A DNA stretch of 64,000 nt, taken from the NCBI RefSeq assembly GCF_036030735.1, contig NZ_CP107928.1, positions 9,114,001 to 9,178,000 on the forward strand. The letters run 5' to 3'. Source of the DNA: Streptomyces sp. NBC_00425 (GTDB taxonomy: Bacteria; Actinomycetota; Actinomycetes; Streptomycetales; Streptomycetaceae). A program made the position numbers and the translations under genes. Shown in pieces: positions 1-8,413 of the stretch (position 1 is the stretch's first letter; each line of letters begins with the position of its first letter). Below the pieces are notes generated by a model, which did no database searches, was not told the DNA's origin, and worked only from the letters and a program-made list of their open reading frames with translations.

Positions 1-66
1 CTGTGCGTAGGCCGCGCGCAGCGCCGGTTCGGTGATGCGGGCCGCGTCCAGTTCCCGGGCGGTCAT
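1..66 (-). CDS. crtB: Phytoene synthase, N-terminal fragment
   Basis: The 22 visible codons start MTARELDAARITEPALR, which I recognise as the start of actinobacterial squalene/phytoene synthases (CrtB). These enzymes condense two geranylgeranyl diphosphates into phytoene. The ATG at 66-64 overlaps the crtI stop as ATGA, so translation is probably coupled. The rest lies beyond the left edge. The call rests on a short match plus position as third gene of a crtE-crtI-crtB operon. A crtV-type gene may follow but cannot be seen. Confidence 0.8.
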   Translation of the reverse strand, partial: MTARELDAARITEPALRAAYAQ

Positions 67-1634
67 GGGCGCGCTCCTTCCTGCAGGGGCGACACGGCCG
101 GCGCGACCGCCGTCGTGGAGGGGGTGCGCCCGCGCCGCGGTCCGGGGGGTGCGTGCCGGCCGGTGATCCGTGCCGCGGCGAGCTTGCCGGACAGCAGCAC
201 GGTGGGTACGCCGACCCCGGGTGTGGTGCCGCAGCCCGCCAGCACGGCGTTGTCGGTGCCGCGGACGAGGTTGCGCGGCCGGAAGGGGCCGGTCTGGGCG
301 AAGGTGTGGGCGGCCGAGAACGGCGTGCCGGCCGCGTGCCCCTGGGCCGTCCAGTCGGCGGGAGTGACGAGGACCTCCTCCTCCACGGCGTCGGCGATGC
401 CGTGGAGTCCGCGCCGTTCGAGTTCCCGCAGGACGCTGTCGCGGTACCGCGGCGCGAGGTCGCTCCAGGCGGCGGCGTCCGGCCCGATGTCGGTGTTCGG
501 GCAGGGGGCCAGGATGTAGTGGAGGTGGCGGCCGGGCGGGGCGAGCGTCGGGTCGGTGGCGGTGGGACGGGTGATGAGCAGCGACGGGTCGCTCATCAGG
601 CGCCCCTCGCGGGTGAGTTCGTCGAAGGTTCGGTGCCACCGCGCTCCGAACGACAGGGTGTGGTGGGCGAGTCCGGGCCAGGTGCGGTCGGTTCCGGCGT
701 GCAGGACGACGGCCGACGGCGCGTGCCGGATGCCCAGGGGGCGGTGCGGTGTGCGGCCGAGGAGCGCGTAGGAGACGGGCAGATCCGGGGTCAGGACGAC
801 GGCGTCGCAGGCGATGCGGTCCTGGCCGGTGACGACGGCGGTGACCCGGCCGGCGGAGCGTTCCAGCCGGGCGACGTCCTGGCCGAACCGCAGATCGGCG
901 CCGGCCTTCGCGGCGGCGTCCGCCATGGCCCGCGGCAGGGCGTGCATGCCTCCGCGGGGGAAGTACACGCCGGCGACGGTGTCCATGTAGGCGATGACGG
1001 CGTACGCGGCCAGGGCCCGCGCCGGCGTGACTCCGGCGTACAGCGCCTGGAAGGAGAAGACGCGGCGCAGCCGTTCGTCGCGCAGATGACGGCCGATCCT
1101 CGCGTCCAGCCGTCCGAATCCGCCGAGGGCGGCGAGCCGGGCCAGGTCCGGGGTCAGCAACTGGAAGGGGGAGTCGAAGTTGGCGTCGATGAAGCGCCGC
1201 ATCTGCGCCCGGTACAACCGCTCCAGCCACGCGCGCAGCCGTCGGTACCCCGCGGCTTCCGCGACGCCCGCGAAGCGCTCGACCTCCGCCTCCATCGCCT
1301 GCGGATCGGTGTGCACGTCGAGGCCGCTGCCGTCGGCGAACTGCGCCCGGTAGGCGGGGTGCAGGGGAATGAGGTCGACGCGGTCGCGAAGGTTCTCGCC
1401 GACCGCCGCGAACGCCTCGTCGGCGAGGTCGGGCATGGTCAGCACGGTGGGCCCGGTGTCGATGCGGTAGCCGGCACGCTCCAGGCGTCCGGCGCGGCCT
1501 CCGGGCAGCGTGTCGCGTTCGAGCAGGGTGACCCGGCGCCCCGCGCCGAGCAGGTGCAGCGTGGCCGCGAGGCCGGAGAGCCCGGCGCCGATCACCACGA
1601 CGTGATCCGTGGGTCCGGGAACGGTTCTGGTCAT
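63..1634 (-). CDS. crtI: Phytoene desaturase CrtI
   Basis: This 523-residue FAD-dependent desaturase/isomerase converts colourless phytoene to lycopene. The N-terminus carries a Rossmann dinucleotide-binding fold (VVIGAGLSGLAATLHL, residues about 12-27) followed by LLERDTLPGGRAG, the signature of the carotenoid desaturase and amine-oxidase superfamily. A C-terminal GCGTTPGVGVPTVLLSGKLAA segment is typical of CrtI. Length fits the family. I chose the ATG at 1634 because it overlaps the crtE stop as ATGA and opens directly into the FAD domain. A start at 1703 would add an arginine-rich tail that looks spurious. The gene is the second of a coupled crtE-I-B operon. Confidence 0.95.
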   Translation of the reverse strand: MTRTVPGPTDHVVVIGAGLSGLAATLHLLGAGRRVTLLERDTLPGGRAGRLERAGYRIDTGPTVLTMPDLADEAFAAVGENLRDRVDLIPLHPAYRAQFADGSGLDVHTDPQAMEAEVERFAGVAEAAGYRRLRAWLERLYRAQMRRFIDANFDSPFQLLTPDLARLAALGGFGRLDARIGRHLRDERLRRVFSFQALYAGVTPARALAAYAVIAYMDTVAGVYFPRGGMHALPRAMADAAAKAGADLRFGQDVARLERSAGRVTAVVTGQDRIACDAVVLTPDLPVSYALLGRTPHRPLGIRHAPSAVVLHAGTDRTWPGLAHHTLSFGARWHRTFDELTREGRLMSDPSLLITRPTATDPTLAPPGRHLHYILAPCPNTDIGPDAAAWSDLAPRYRDSVLRELERRGLHGIADAVEEEVLVTPADWTAQGHAAGTPFSAAHTFAQTGPFRPRNLVRGTDNAVLAGCGTTPGVGVPTVLLSGKLAAARITGRHAPPGPRRGRTPSTTAVAPAVSPLQEGARP

Positions 1635-3019
1635 CGCAGGACTCCGTCGGCGCCGGCGGAGAGGAGGAGGGAGAGCGGCAGGCCGCCATCCTCCGCTCCG
1701 CACGCTCCGGATGCGGGGTGGGGTTGGGGTGCGGGTGCGGGGGTCGTGCCGGCCGAGGCGTGCAGCAGCCGTCGCAGGCGCTCTCGGCCCTGCGGCTCCA
1801 GGACGACGGAGTCCAGGTGGCGCATCCCCTGGGCGACCAGCCGGTCGATCTTCGCCTCGACGAGATCACGGGCGCCGGTGGACACCAGCACGTCACGGAC
1901 CTCGGCGAGACCGCTCTCGGAGAGGTCGGCGCGGCCGAGGGAACGCCGCAGGACGGCGCCGCCGCGGCGGTCGCCCGTCGACTCGGCACGGGCCTGCGCC
2001 ACCGCCACCAGGTAGGTGGGCTTGCCCGCCCGGATGTCACCGCCCGCGGGTTTGCCGGTGCGCAGAGGGTCGCCGAAGGCGTCGGCGAGGTCGTCGCGCA
2101 GCTGGAACGCGATGCCGACGCATCGGCCCGCCGAGCACAGGGCCGCGCTCCGCGCGGCGTCCGCTCCCGCCAGGGCGGCGCCGAGCGCCAGCGGGCGTTC
2201 GACCGAGTACAGCGCGCTCTTGAGGCAGGCGGCGCGGACGGCCCGGGCCAGGGACGCCGAGGAGGTCGCCTGGCCCTGGATGTCCAGGTACTGCCCGGCC
2301 ACCATCTCCGTGCGCATCGTGCTCCACAGGTCGCGCACGGCGCGGACCGTCTCCCGGGGCGCCTCGACGGCCGCGACGGTGTCGTCGGCCCAGGCCAGGG
2401 CCAGGTCCCCGGCGAGGATCGCCGCGGCTTCGCCGAAGCGCCGGGCGCGGTCGGCGGGCACGGCGTCGGCGTACTGGGCGGTGACGTCCGCGTGCAGGGC
2501 GAGCCGTCCGCGGCGCAGCCGGGAGCCGTCCATGACGTCGTCGTGGACGAGGGCGCAGGTCTGGATCAGTTCGAGGGCGGCCCCGACGCGCAGGGCGGCC
2601 TCCGCCTCCCCGGCTCCGCCGCCGCAGGCGCGCAGCGCCCACCAGACGAGCTGGGAGCGCATGCGCTTGCCGCCCTCCACGGTGCACCGCGCGACGCGTT
2701 CGGCGAGGTCACGGCCGAACACCGGGTCGAGGGCGGCGGCGTGCTCCACCCGTTCGGCCAGGAGGGCGTCGAGGACGCGCCCCACGGCCGCGGGCACATC
2801 GGCTTCGACGGCTTCGACGGCTTCGACGGCTTCGACGGCTTCGACGGCGTCGGGGCGGCTCGCGTCCGGCCGGTCGTGCGGGACCGGCGGGGGCTGAGTG
2901 CGGCCGCCTGGGGAGCAGCGGCCGTCCGCAGGGCGGGGGCGGGCGCTCGGCGGGCGCTCGGTCCGAGGATCGGGTGCCTTCTCGGGCACGGGAAGATCCT
3001 TCGCCTCGGTGGGACGCAT
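1631..3019 (-). CDS. crtE: Geranylgeranyl diphosphate synthase CrtE
   Basis: This polyprenyl synthetase of 462 residues makes the C20 precursor for carotenoids. It has GGKRMRSQLVWWAL near residue 145 and the first aspartate-rich region LVHDDVMDGS (DDxxD-like); FQLRDDLADAFGD is the second. The enzyme core starts only around residue 100. Before it lies a proline- and arginine-rich low-complexity leader plus five VEA repeats, so it is longer than the roughly 350-400 residues usual for the family. The ATG at 3019 follows AGAGGAACCGGG and is the most plausible start. A shorter start inside the leader cannot be excluded. It is first gene of the crtEIB arm and diverges from an ECF sigma gene. Confidence 0.93.
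   Translation of the reverse strand: MRPTEAKDLPVPEKAPDPRTERPPSARPRPADGRCSPGGRTQPPPVPHDRPDASRPDAVEAVEAVEAVEAVEADVPAAVGRVLDALLAERVEHAAALDPVFGRDLAERVARCTVEGGKRMRSQLVWWALRACGGGAGEAEAALRVGAALELIQTCALVHDDVMDGSRLRRGRLALHADVTAQYADAVPADRARRFGEAAAILAGDLALAWADDTVAAVEAPRETVRAVRDLWSTMRTEMVAGQYLDIQGQATSSASLARAVRAACLKSALYSVERPLALGAALAGADAARSAALCSAGRCVGIAFQLRDDLADAFGDPLRTGKPAGGDIRAGKPTYLVAVAQARAESTGDRRGGAVLRRSLGRADLSESGLAEVRDVLVSTGARDLVEAKIDRLVAQGMRHLDSVVLEPQGRERLRRLLHASAGTTPAPAPQPHPASGACGAEDGGLPLSLLLSAGADGVLR
2801..2845. repeat. Five perfect 9-bp tandem repeats inside crtE
   Basis: GGCTTCGAC is repeated five times without a mismatch, followed by a partial degenerate copy. On the minus strand it encodes Val-Glu-Ala units in the CrtE N-terminal leader. 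Because the unit is three codons long, copy-number slippage would change protein length without shifting frame. Confidence 0.95.
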
Positions 3020-3340
3020 CCCGGTTCCTCTCGCCACGGTCGCTTCGGGTCTGACGTAATGCCTTCCGCAGCCGAGGCCGCCACGGATGCGCCATCGGGG
3101 GAGAACGTGCGGTCGGTTCTCGCCCGAAAGGGCGATCGAGCGACGACTCCGCACCCGGAGCGGGCTCCAAACCGATGCACAGACGACGCGAGTTGTCGCG
3201 CCTCGCGCGCGCTTCGCATGGTGAGGGAGCCGCGACCGCCGTCCGCGACCGACGCGTCGGCAGGGGAGCCCCCGCACGGGAACCTCCCCGGCGCATCCGC
3301 CCGAGACGGCATGGTCACCGCCCGCACGAGGAGCAGCGTC
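3020..3340. promoter_or_regulatory. Divergent promoter region between crtE and ECF sigma gene
   Basis: This 321-base gap separates the starts of crtE (minus) and the ECF sigma gene (plus), so it must hold both promoters of the carotenoid locus. I see no ORF with Streptomyces codon bias. A TTACGTCA element lies about 40 bases upstream of the crtE ATG, and the centre (about 3090-3220) is less GC-rich than its surroundings. I cannot assign -10 or -35 boxes with confidence. Confidence 0.55.
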
Positions 3341-3967
3341 ATGACTGCACGCCCAGTCACCGAGCAGACCGCCGGCAGTGCCCCGCTGCGGGCCCCGACG
3401 GAGGACTCCCTGGCCGACGAGGAACTCGCGGCGGGCTTCGTCGCCGGTGACGAGGCGTGTCTGGCCGCCGTCTACCACCGGTGGGGTGCACTGGTGCACA
3501 CGCTCGCGCTGCGCTCCCTCGCGGACGCCCGGGAAGCGGAGGACGTCACCCAGACGGTGTTCCTGGCCGCCTGGCGGGGACGTGCCGGGTTCGCTCCGGA
3601 GCGGGGTGCGCTGGGGGCGTGGCTCGTCGGGATCACCCGCCGCAAGATCGCCGACGCCCTGTCGGCCCGCACACGACGCGCCGAGCTGGTGGCGGCGGCC
3701 GGGGCACGCATGTCGGTCGGGTCCGTGGACCACGACGCACAGCCCGAGGCCGTGCTCGACCGGGTCCTCGTCGGCAGCGAGCTCGCCAGACTGCCAGCCG
3801 CCCAGCGACGTGTGCTCACGCTCGCCTTCTACGACGACCTGACGCAGCCGCAGATCGCCGCACTCACCGGCTGGCCCCTGGGCACGGTCAAGAGCCACGC
3901 CAGGCGCGGTCTGCACCGGCTCGGCCGCTGCCTCCAGGAGGGCGGCGCCCACGACCGCGCCGGGTGA
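3341..3967 (+). CDS. ECF sigma factor, probable carotenoid-locus regulator
   Basis: This 208-residue sigma-70 family ECF protein has region 2 at about 25-95 (AVYHRWGALVHTLALR, then AEDVTQTVFLAAWRG) and region 4 near the C-terminus (LPAAQRRVLTLAFYDDLTQPQIAALTGWPLGTVKSHARRGL cannot be quoted whole but its helix-turn-helix is clear). The ATG at 3341 has GAGGAG eight bases upstream; an earlier ATG at 3311 has none. It diverges from crtE and precedes an anti-sigma-like gene and crtY. In other Streptomyces, sigma factors named CrtS or LitS next to crt genes switch on carotenoid synthesis. The same role here is inferred from position. Confidence 0.88.
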   Translation: MTARPVTEQTAGSAPLRAPTEDSLADEELAAGFVAGDEACLAAVYHRWGALVHTLALRSLADAREAEDVTQTVFLAAWRGRAGFAPERGALGAWLVGITRRKIADALSARTRRAELVAAAGARMSVGSVDHDAQPEAVLDRVLVGSELARLPAAQRRVLTLAFYDDLTQPQIAALTGWPLGTVKSHARRGLHRLGRCLQEGGAHDRAG

Positions 3968-4149
3968 TCCGACGCACAAGCGACGCGACTGTCCGGGCGG
4001 CCTCCGCACTACCTGCGGGTCACCCTCACGACCGGTCGGCCCGGCCGGCCACCGCGCCGAGCAGGTATCCGCGATGCATCCGCCGTCCCCCGTCCCCCGG
4101 TAGAGGTGACGAGGCGACCGGAGCGCGGCCGCAGGAAGGAGGCGCCGGC

Positions 4150-4572
4150 GTGGCCGAGTGGCGGGCGCTGCCCCACATTCCCTCCGCCGAACTGGCCGCT
4201 CACGCCCTGGACGGCGAGCGTGCCGCCTGGGGCGCCGGCGCCGCACGGCACCTGAGCCTGTGTCACATCTGCCGCGAACGGCTCACCGCCTACGAACGCG
4301 CTGCCGCCGCCGGACGCCTCCACCGTCCGGGCGAGACGCTGCACCCGCCCCCCGCCCGGGTGTGGGCGACCGTGCGGGCCCACCTGGACGCCGACCGCCG
4401 ACGGCCGGGCCCGCCGCTGCGGCCGCCTCCACCCCTGCTCCCGCCGTCGCGTGTCCGCTCCCTCCGGCGCGTCTGCCGACAGGTGTGGCAGTGCTCCTTC
4501 GACGCGACGAAGGCCGCGCTCCTGCGCCTCACCCGACTCCCGCCGGGCCGGCGGCGCAAGCCGAGCCCCTGA
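4150..4572 (+). CDS. Small anti-sigma-like zinc-finger protein
   Basis: The 140-residue product contains H-L-S-L-C-H-I-C, an HxxxCxxC arrangement as in ZAS-type anti-sigma factors, which bind zinc and sequester ECF sigma factors. A proline- and arginine-rich C-terminal half follows, and I see no clear membrane segment, so it would be cytosolic. The GTG at 4150 is preceded by AAGGAGG at good spacing. It lies 182 bases after the ECF sigma gene on the same strand, the usual order for a sigma/anti-sigma pair. That it antagonises this sigma factor is inferred. Only one HxxxCxxC motif supports the class, so it could be another small zinc protein. Confidence 0.65.
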   Translation: MAEWRALPHIPSAELAAHALDGERAAWGAGAARHLSLCHICRERLTAYERAAAAGRLHRPGETLHPPPARVWATVRAHLDADRRRPGPPLRPPPPLLPPSRVRSLRRVCRQVWQCSFDATKAALLRLTRLPPGRRRKPSP

Positions 4573-4789
4573 GCCGCCCTCCACCGCGCCCCGCCCCGGG
4601 CCGCCCCCTCCGCCGTACTGCCCCCCGCCCCCGCGTCCCGTCCCCCTTCGGATCGGGCAGGTGGGACCCACACGGCCGACAACCCGGCGGAGCCTGCATC
4701 CGCCGAGGCCTCCCCGGGTGAATGCTTCTGACAGATCACCGGCCGTGGACGCGCCGCCGGTGGGGAGCGCCGGACGGAGGGAGCGGCTC

Positions 4790-5983
4790 GTGCTGCACGC
4801 AGAGGTGGCCATCCTGGGCGCGGGAGCAGCCGGACTCTCCCTCGCCCACCGCCTCTCGCACCCCGCCCGGCAAGGCCGGCGGGTGTCCACGGTGCTGCTG
4901 GACCCCCCGCCGGGCCCCCTCCGGCCACCGCGGCGCACCTGGTGCTACTGGGAAGCGGGGGACGGGCGCTACGACGACGCCGTGACCGCCGAATGGCGGC
5001 GGTTGCGCGTACACGACCCCGCCGGCCGGTCGTCCGAGGACGACATCGCCCCGCTCCGCTACAAGATGCTGCGCTCCGACGACTTCGAACGCCACGTCGG
5101 CCACGCCCTGGCCCACAGCGACGACGTGCGACGGCTGGAGGCGGCCGTCGAGACGGTGCGCGGCGACGCCGGCGGCGCCGAGATCCTCGCGCGCACCGAC
5201 GACGGCCGCCCCGTCACCGTGCACGCCCGCTGGGTGTTCGACTCCCGGCCGCTCGCCCGCCTCCCGGCGGCCCGCACCACCCTGCTGCAGCACTTCCGCG
5301 GCTGGTTCGTGCGCACCGACCGCCCGGCGTTCGACCCCGGCACGGCGCTGCTCATGGACTTCCGGGTGCCGCAGCCCCCGCAGGGACTCGCCTTCGGCTA
5401 CCTGCTGCCCACCGACCGCCACCGGGCACTCGTGGAGTACACCGAGTTCTCCCGCGCCGTCCTCCCACGACACGCCTACGAGGAGGCGCTGCGCCGCTAC
5501 ACCGGCGACGTGCTGCGCCTCGGCCGCTTCGAGGTCACCGCGACCGAGACCGGCGTCATCCCCATGACCGACGCCCGCTTCCCCCGCCGGACGGCGCCGT
5601 CGGTCTTCCGCATCGGCGCGGCGGGCGGCGCCACCCGGCCGTCCACGGGGTACACGTTCTCCGCCGTCCAGCGCCAGACGCGGGCCGTCGCCGAAGCCCT
5701 GCGCGCGGGCCGCGACCCGCTGCCCCCGCCCGCCCACTCGGCCCGCTCGCGTGCCATGGACGCGGTGATGCTGCGGGCCCTGGACAGCGGCCGCGTCGAC
5801 GGCGCCGCGTTCTTCGCCCGGCTCTTCGCCCAGGTGCCGATGCGACGGCTGCTGCGCTTCCTCGACGGCGAGACCCGTCTGCACGAGGACCTCTCCGTCG
5901 GCATCCGCACCCCCGTCCTGCCGATGCTCCGCAGCGCGGCCGAGCTCCCCTGGCTTCCCCGCAGGCCCCGTCACGGACCGTGA
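4790..5983 (+). CDS. crtY: Lycopene beta-cyclase CrtY
   Basis: This 397-residue flavoprotein cyclises both ends of lycopene to give beta-carotene. It opens with EVAILGAGAAGLSLAHRL (dinucleotide-binding fold) and RTWCYWE near residue 48, a hallmark of bacterial CrtY. Later features are FRGWFVRTDRPAFDP, LLMDFR and, near residue 285, GAAGGATRPSTGYTF, a typical CrtY segment. The GTG at 4790 has GGAGGGAG at ideal spacing and starts right at the FAD fold. A GTG at 4718 is in frame but would add an unconserved tail. It heads the crtY-crtT-crtU arm; crtT begins 47 bases downstream. Confidence 0.95.
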   Translation: MLHAEVAILGAGAAGLSLAHRLSHPARQGRRVSTVLLDPPPGPLRPPRRTWCYWEAGDGRYDDAVTAEWRRLRVHDPAGRSSEDDIAPLRYKMLRSDDFERHVGHALAHSDDVRRLEAAVETVRGDAGGAEILARTDDGRPVTVHARWVFDSRPLARLPAARTTLLQHFRGWFVRTDRPAFDPGTALLMDFRVPQPPQGLAFGYLLPTDRHRALVEYTEFSRAVLPRHAYEEALRRYTGDVLRLGRFEVTATETGVIPMTDARFPRRTAPSVFRIGAAGGATRPSTGYTFSAVQRQTRAVAEALRAGRDPLPPPAHSARSRAMDAVMLRALDSGRVDGAAFFARLFAQVPMRRLLRFLDGETRLHEDLSVGIRTPVLPMLRSAAELPWLPRRPRHGP

Positions 5984-6030
5984 CCCCCGGGCTCGCAAGC
6001 AGTTCCGCGCACCCCTACCGAGGAGACCGT

Positions 6031-6762
6031 ATGACCCTGCTGCGCGACGAGGACCTGGCCGCCGCGTTCGACCACGCTTCCCGCAGCTACGACGCCCTGG
6101 TCGCCGCCAACCCCGGCTACCACGGGCACCTGCGCCGCTCGGCACGCCGTCTCGGCCTGCCCGACGGCGGCGCCGGCCTTCGCGTACTGGACCTCGGCTG
6201 CGGCACGGGCGCCTCGACGGCCGCCCTGGCCGCCGTCCTGCCCGACGCCGAGATCACCGCCGTGGACGCGTCGGCCGGCATGCTGGAGCGCGCCGCCGGG
6301 AAACCGTGGCGGAGCGGGGTGACGTTCGTGCGGGCCCCCGCAGAGCGCCTGGCCGAGGCAGGCGTGCACGGCCCCTTCGACGCGGTCTTCGCCGCCTATC
6401 TCTTCCGCAACGTCACCGACCCCGACGCCGTGCTCTCGTCGGTGCACGACGTGCTCGCGCCAGGGGGCCGGCTCGCGGTCCACGAGTACACGCTGAGCGG
6501 CCGGACCGTTCACCGCGCGGTGTGGACGGGCGTGTGCCGCGGCCTCGTCCTGCCCGTCGCCACCGTGCTCGGCGACGGCGGCCTCTACCGCCATCTGTGG
6601 CGCAGTGTCGTGGAGTTCGACACCGCGGACCGCTTCGCCGCCCGGGTCGGCGCGGCGGGCCTGCGCGACGTGCGGGTACTGCCCCTGCCGGGCTGGCAGA
6701 CCGGCGTCACCCACACCGTCGTCGCCCGCCGCCCCCACCTCGCCGCGGAGAACGCCCGATGA
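6031..6762 (+). CDS. crtT: Class I SAM methyltransferase CrtT
   Basis: This UbiE/COQ5-like methyltransferase has 243 residues. Motif I is VLDLGCGTGASTAAL (about residues 52-66), followed by ITAVDASAGMLERA and FDAVFAAYLFRNV, which is close to the ubiquinone/menaquinone methyltransferase pattern. In streptomycete crtYTU clusters this gene sits between cyclase and aromatising desaturase. Its exact substrate in carotenoid synthesis is not settled as far as I know. The ATG at 6031 follows GAGGAG. The stop overlaps the crtU start as ATGA, so the two are coupled. Confidence 0.85.
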   Translation: MTLLRDEDLAAAFDHASRSYDALVAANPGYHGHLRRSARRLGLPDGGAGLRVLDLGCGTGASTAALAAVLPDAEITAVDASAGMLERAAGKPWRSGVTFVRAPAERLAEAGVHGPFDAVFAAYLFRNVTDPDAVLSSVHDVLAPGGRLAVHEYTLSGRTVHRAVWTGVCRGLVLPVATVLGDGGLYRHLWRSVVEFDTADRFAARVGAAGLRDVRVLPLPGWQTGVTHTVVARRPHLAAENAR

Positions 6763-8312
6763 CCCGCTCCCCGCGGCCGACCGCGCCCCGACGCGGCAGG
6801 GACCGCCGCGCCCGCACCCTGCTCCCCGCGCCGGGCGCGCCCCGCCTGACCGGCGACCGTCGTCCGACGGCCGCGGTCGTGGGCGGCGGCATCGCCGGAC
6901 TGGCCGCGGCGACGGCCCTGGCCGAACGGGGAGTGCGCGTCACGCTCTACGAACGCGAGGACGCCCTGGGAGGACGCCTCGCCGGCCGGCCCACCGTCCT
7001 CGCCGACGGCAGCGAAGTCACCATGAGCCGGGGCTTCCACGCCTTCTTCCGGCAGTACTACAACCTGCGCGGACTGCTGCGCCGCACCGATCCGGGGCTG
7101 CGACGTCTGCGCGGGCTGCCCGACTACCCCCTGCGGCACGGCGACGGCATGCACGACAGCTTCCGGCACGTCCCGCGCACCCCGCCCTGGAGCGCTCTCG
7201 GATTCGTGGCCCTCAGCCCGACCTTCGGACTGCGCGATCTGGCCCGCATGAACCCCGTCGCGGCACTGCCCCTCCTGGACGTGCGCGTCCCCGAGGTCTA
7301 CGCGCGGCTCGACGACGTCAGCGCCCACGACTTCCTCCGGTCGATCGGCTTCCCCGAGGCCGCCCACCACCTCGCGTTCGAGGTCTTCTCCCGGAGCTTC
7401 TTCGCCGACCCTCGCCATCTCTCGGCGGCGGAGATGGTGCTGATGTTCCACATCTACTTCCTCGGCTCGTCGGAGGGGCTGCTGTTCGACGTGCCGGACG
7501 AGCCCTTCCCCGCGGCTCTCTGGGATCCTCTCGCCGGCTATCTGCGCGGCCACGGAGTCGACCTGCGCACCGGCACCCCCGTCGAGGCGGTCGAAGCGAC
7601 CCCGGACGGAGGCTTCCTCGTCGCCGCCGACGCCGCGCAGCGGCGCTACGACGCCACCGTGCTGGCCCTGGACGCGGCGGGCCTGCGGTCCCTCGTCGCC
7701 CGTTCCCCACAGCTGGCGGACGCCGCCTGGCGTGAGCGGACGACCAGGCTGCGCACCGCGCCGCCCTTCCTCGTCTCACGCCTGTGGCTGGACCGCCCGG
7801 TCGCCGCCGACCGCCCGGGATTCCTCGGGACCAGCGGCTACGGGAGCCTCGACAACGTCAGCGTGCTGGAACGCTGGGAGGGCGAGGCCGCGCGCTGGTC
7901 CTCCCGCACCGGTGGCTCGGTCGTCGAACTGCACGCCTACGCGCTGCCCGACCGCCCGGCCCATGACGTGGAGCAGAAGCGGCTGGTGGAGCAACTGCAC
8001 CGGGTGTATCCGGAGACGCGAGCGGCGAGGGTGGTCGACGAACGGCACGAGTGGCGGTCCGACTGCCCCCTCTTCCCGGTCGGCGGCTACGAGGACCGGC
8101 CCACCGTGCGCACCTGCGACCCGGGCCTGGTGGTGGCCGGCGACCTCGTGCGCACGGAACTGCCGGTGGCGCTCATGGAACGCGCCGCCACGAGCGGCTT
8201 CCTCGCCGCCAACGCGCTGCTGGAACGCTGGGGCGTCAGCGGCCAGACCCTGTGGACCGTGCCGGACCGGGGCCGCGGCGCGCTGCTGCGCCGACTCGCC
8301 CGACTTGGCTGA
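6759..8312 (+). CDS. crtU: Beta-carotene desaturase/methyltransferase CrtU (isorenieratene synthase)
   Basis: CrtU converts the beta-ionone rings of beta-carotene to aromatic chi rings, giving isorenieratene. The 517-residue protein carries AAVVGGGIAGLAAATALAE at about 38-56 and YEREDALGGRLAG, the FAD-binding signature of the CrtI/CrtU superfamily, then SRGFHAFFRQYYN, typical of CrtU, and a C-terminal PVALMERAATSGFLAAN segment. Length is normal for the family. A basic 35-residue leader precedes the fold. It overlaps crtT by 4 bases and is the last gene of the plus-strand arm. Its presence is what points to an aromatic end product instead of beta-carotene. Confidence 0.92.
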   Translation: MTRSPRPTAPRRGRDRRARTLLPAPGAPRLTGDRRPTAAVVGGGIAGLAAATALAERGVRVTLYEREDALGGRLAGRPTVLADGSEVTMSRGFHAFFRQYYNLRGLLRRTDPGLRRLRGLPDYPLRHGDGMHDSFRHVPRTPPWSALGFVALSPTFGLRDLARMNPVAALPLLDVRVPEVYARLDDVSAHDFLRSIGFPEAAHHLAFEVFSRSFFADPRHLSAAEMVLMFHIYFLGSSEGLLFDVPDEPFPAALWDPLAGYLRGHGVDLRTGTPVEAVEATPDGGFLVAADAAQRRYDATVLALDAAGLRSLVARSPQLADAAWRERTTRLRTAPPFLVSRLWLDRPVAADRPGFLGTSGYGSLDNVSVLERWEGEAARWSSRTGGSVVELHAYALPDRPAHDVEQKRLVEQLHRVYPETRAARVVDERHEWRSDCPLFPVGGYEDRPTVRTCDPGLVVAGDLVRTELPVALMERAATSGFLAANALLERWGVSGQTLWTVPDRGRGALLRRLARLG

Positions 8313-8413
8313 GGCCGGGATCGTGACGGGCGCCGTCTACGGTGACCCGCACGGTCGGCGTCGTATCGACCGCTCCGAAGGGGAGGTGACGGGCCCGGCA
8401 CCGAGGCGGGACG

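Noticed and set aside
3020..4246. Extension of the crtE frame upstream to 4246 on the minus strand
   Set aside because: It runs antisense through the ECF sigma gene, has no conserved content and lacks a ribosome binding site. High GC keeps such frames open by chance.
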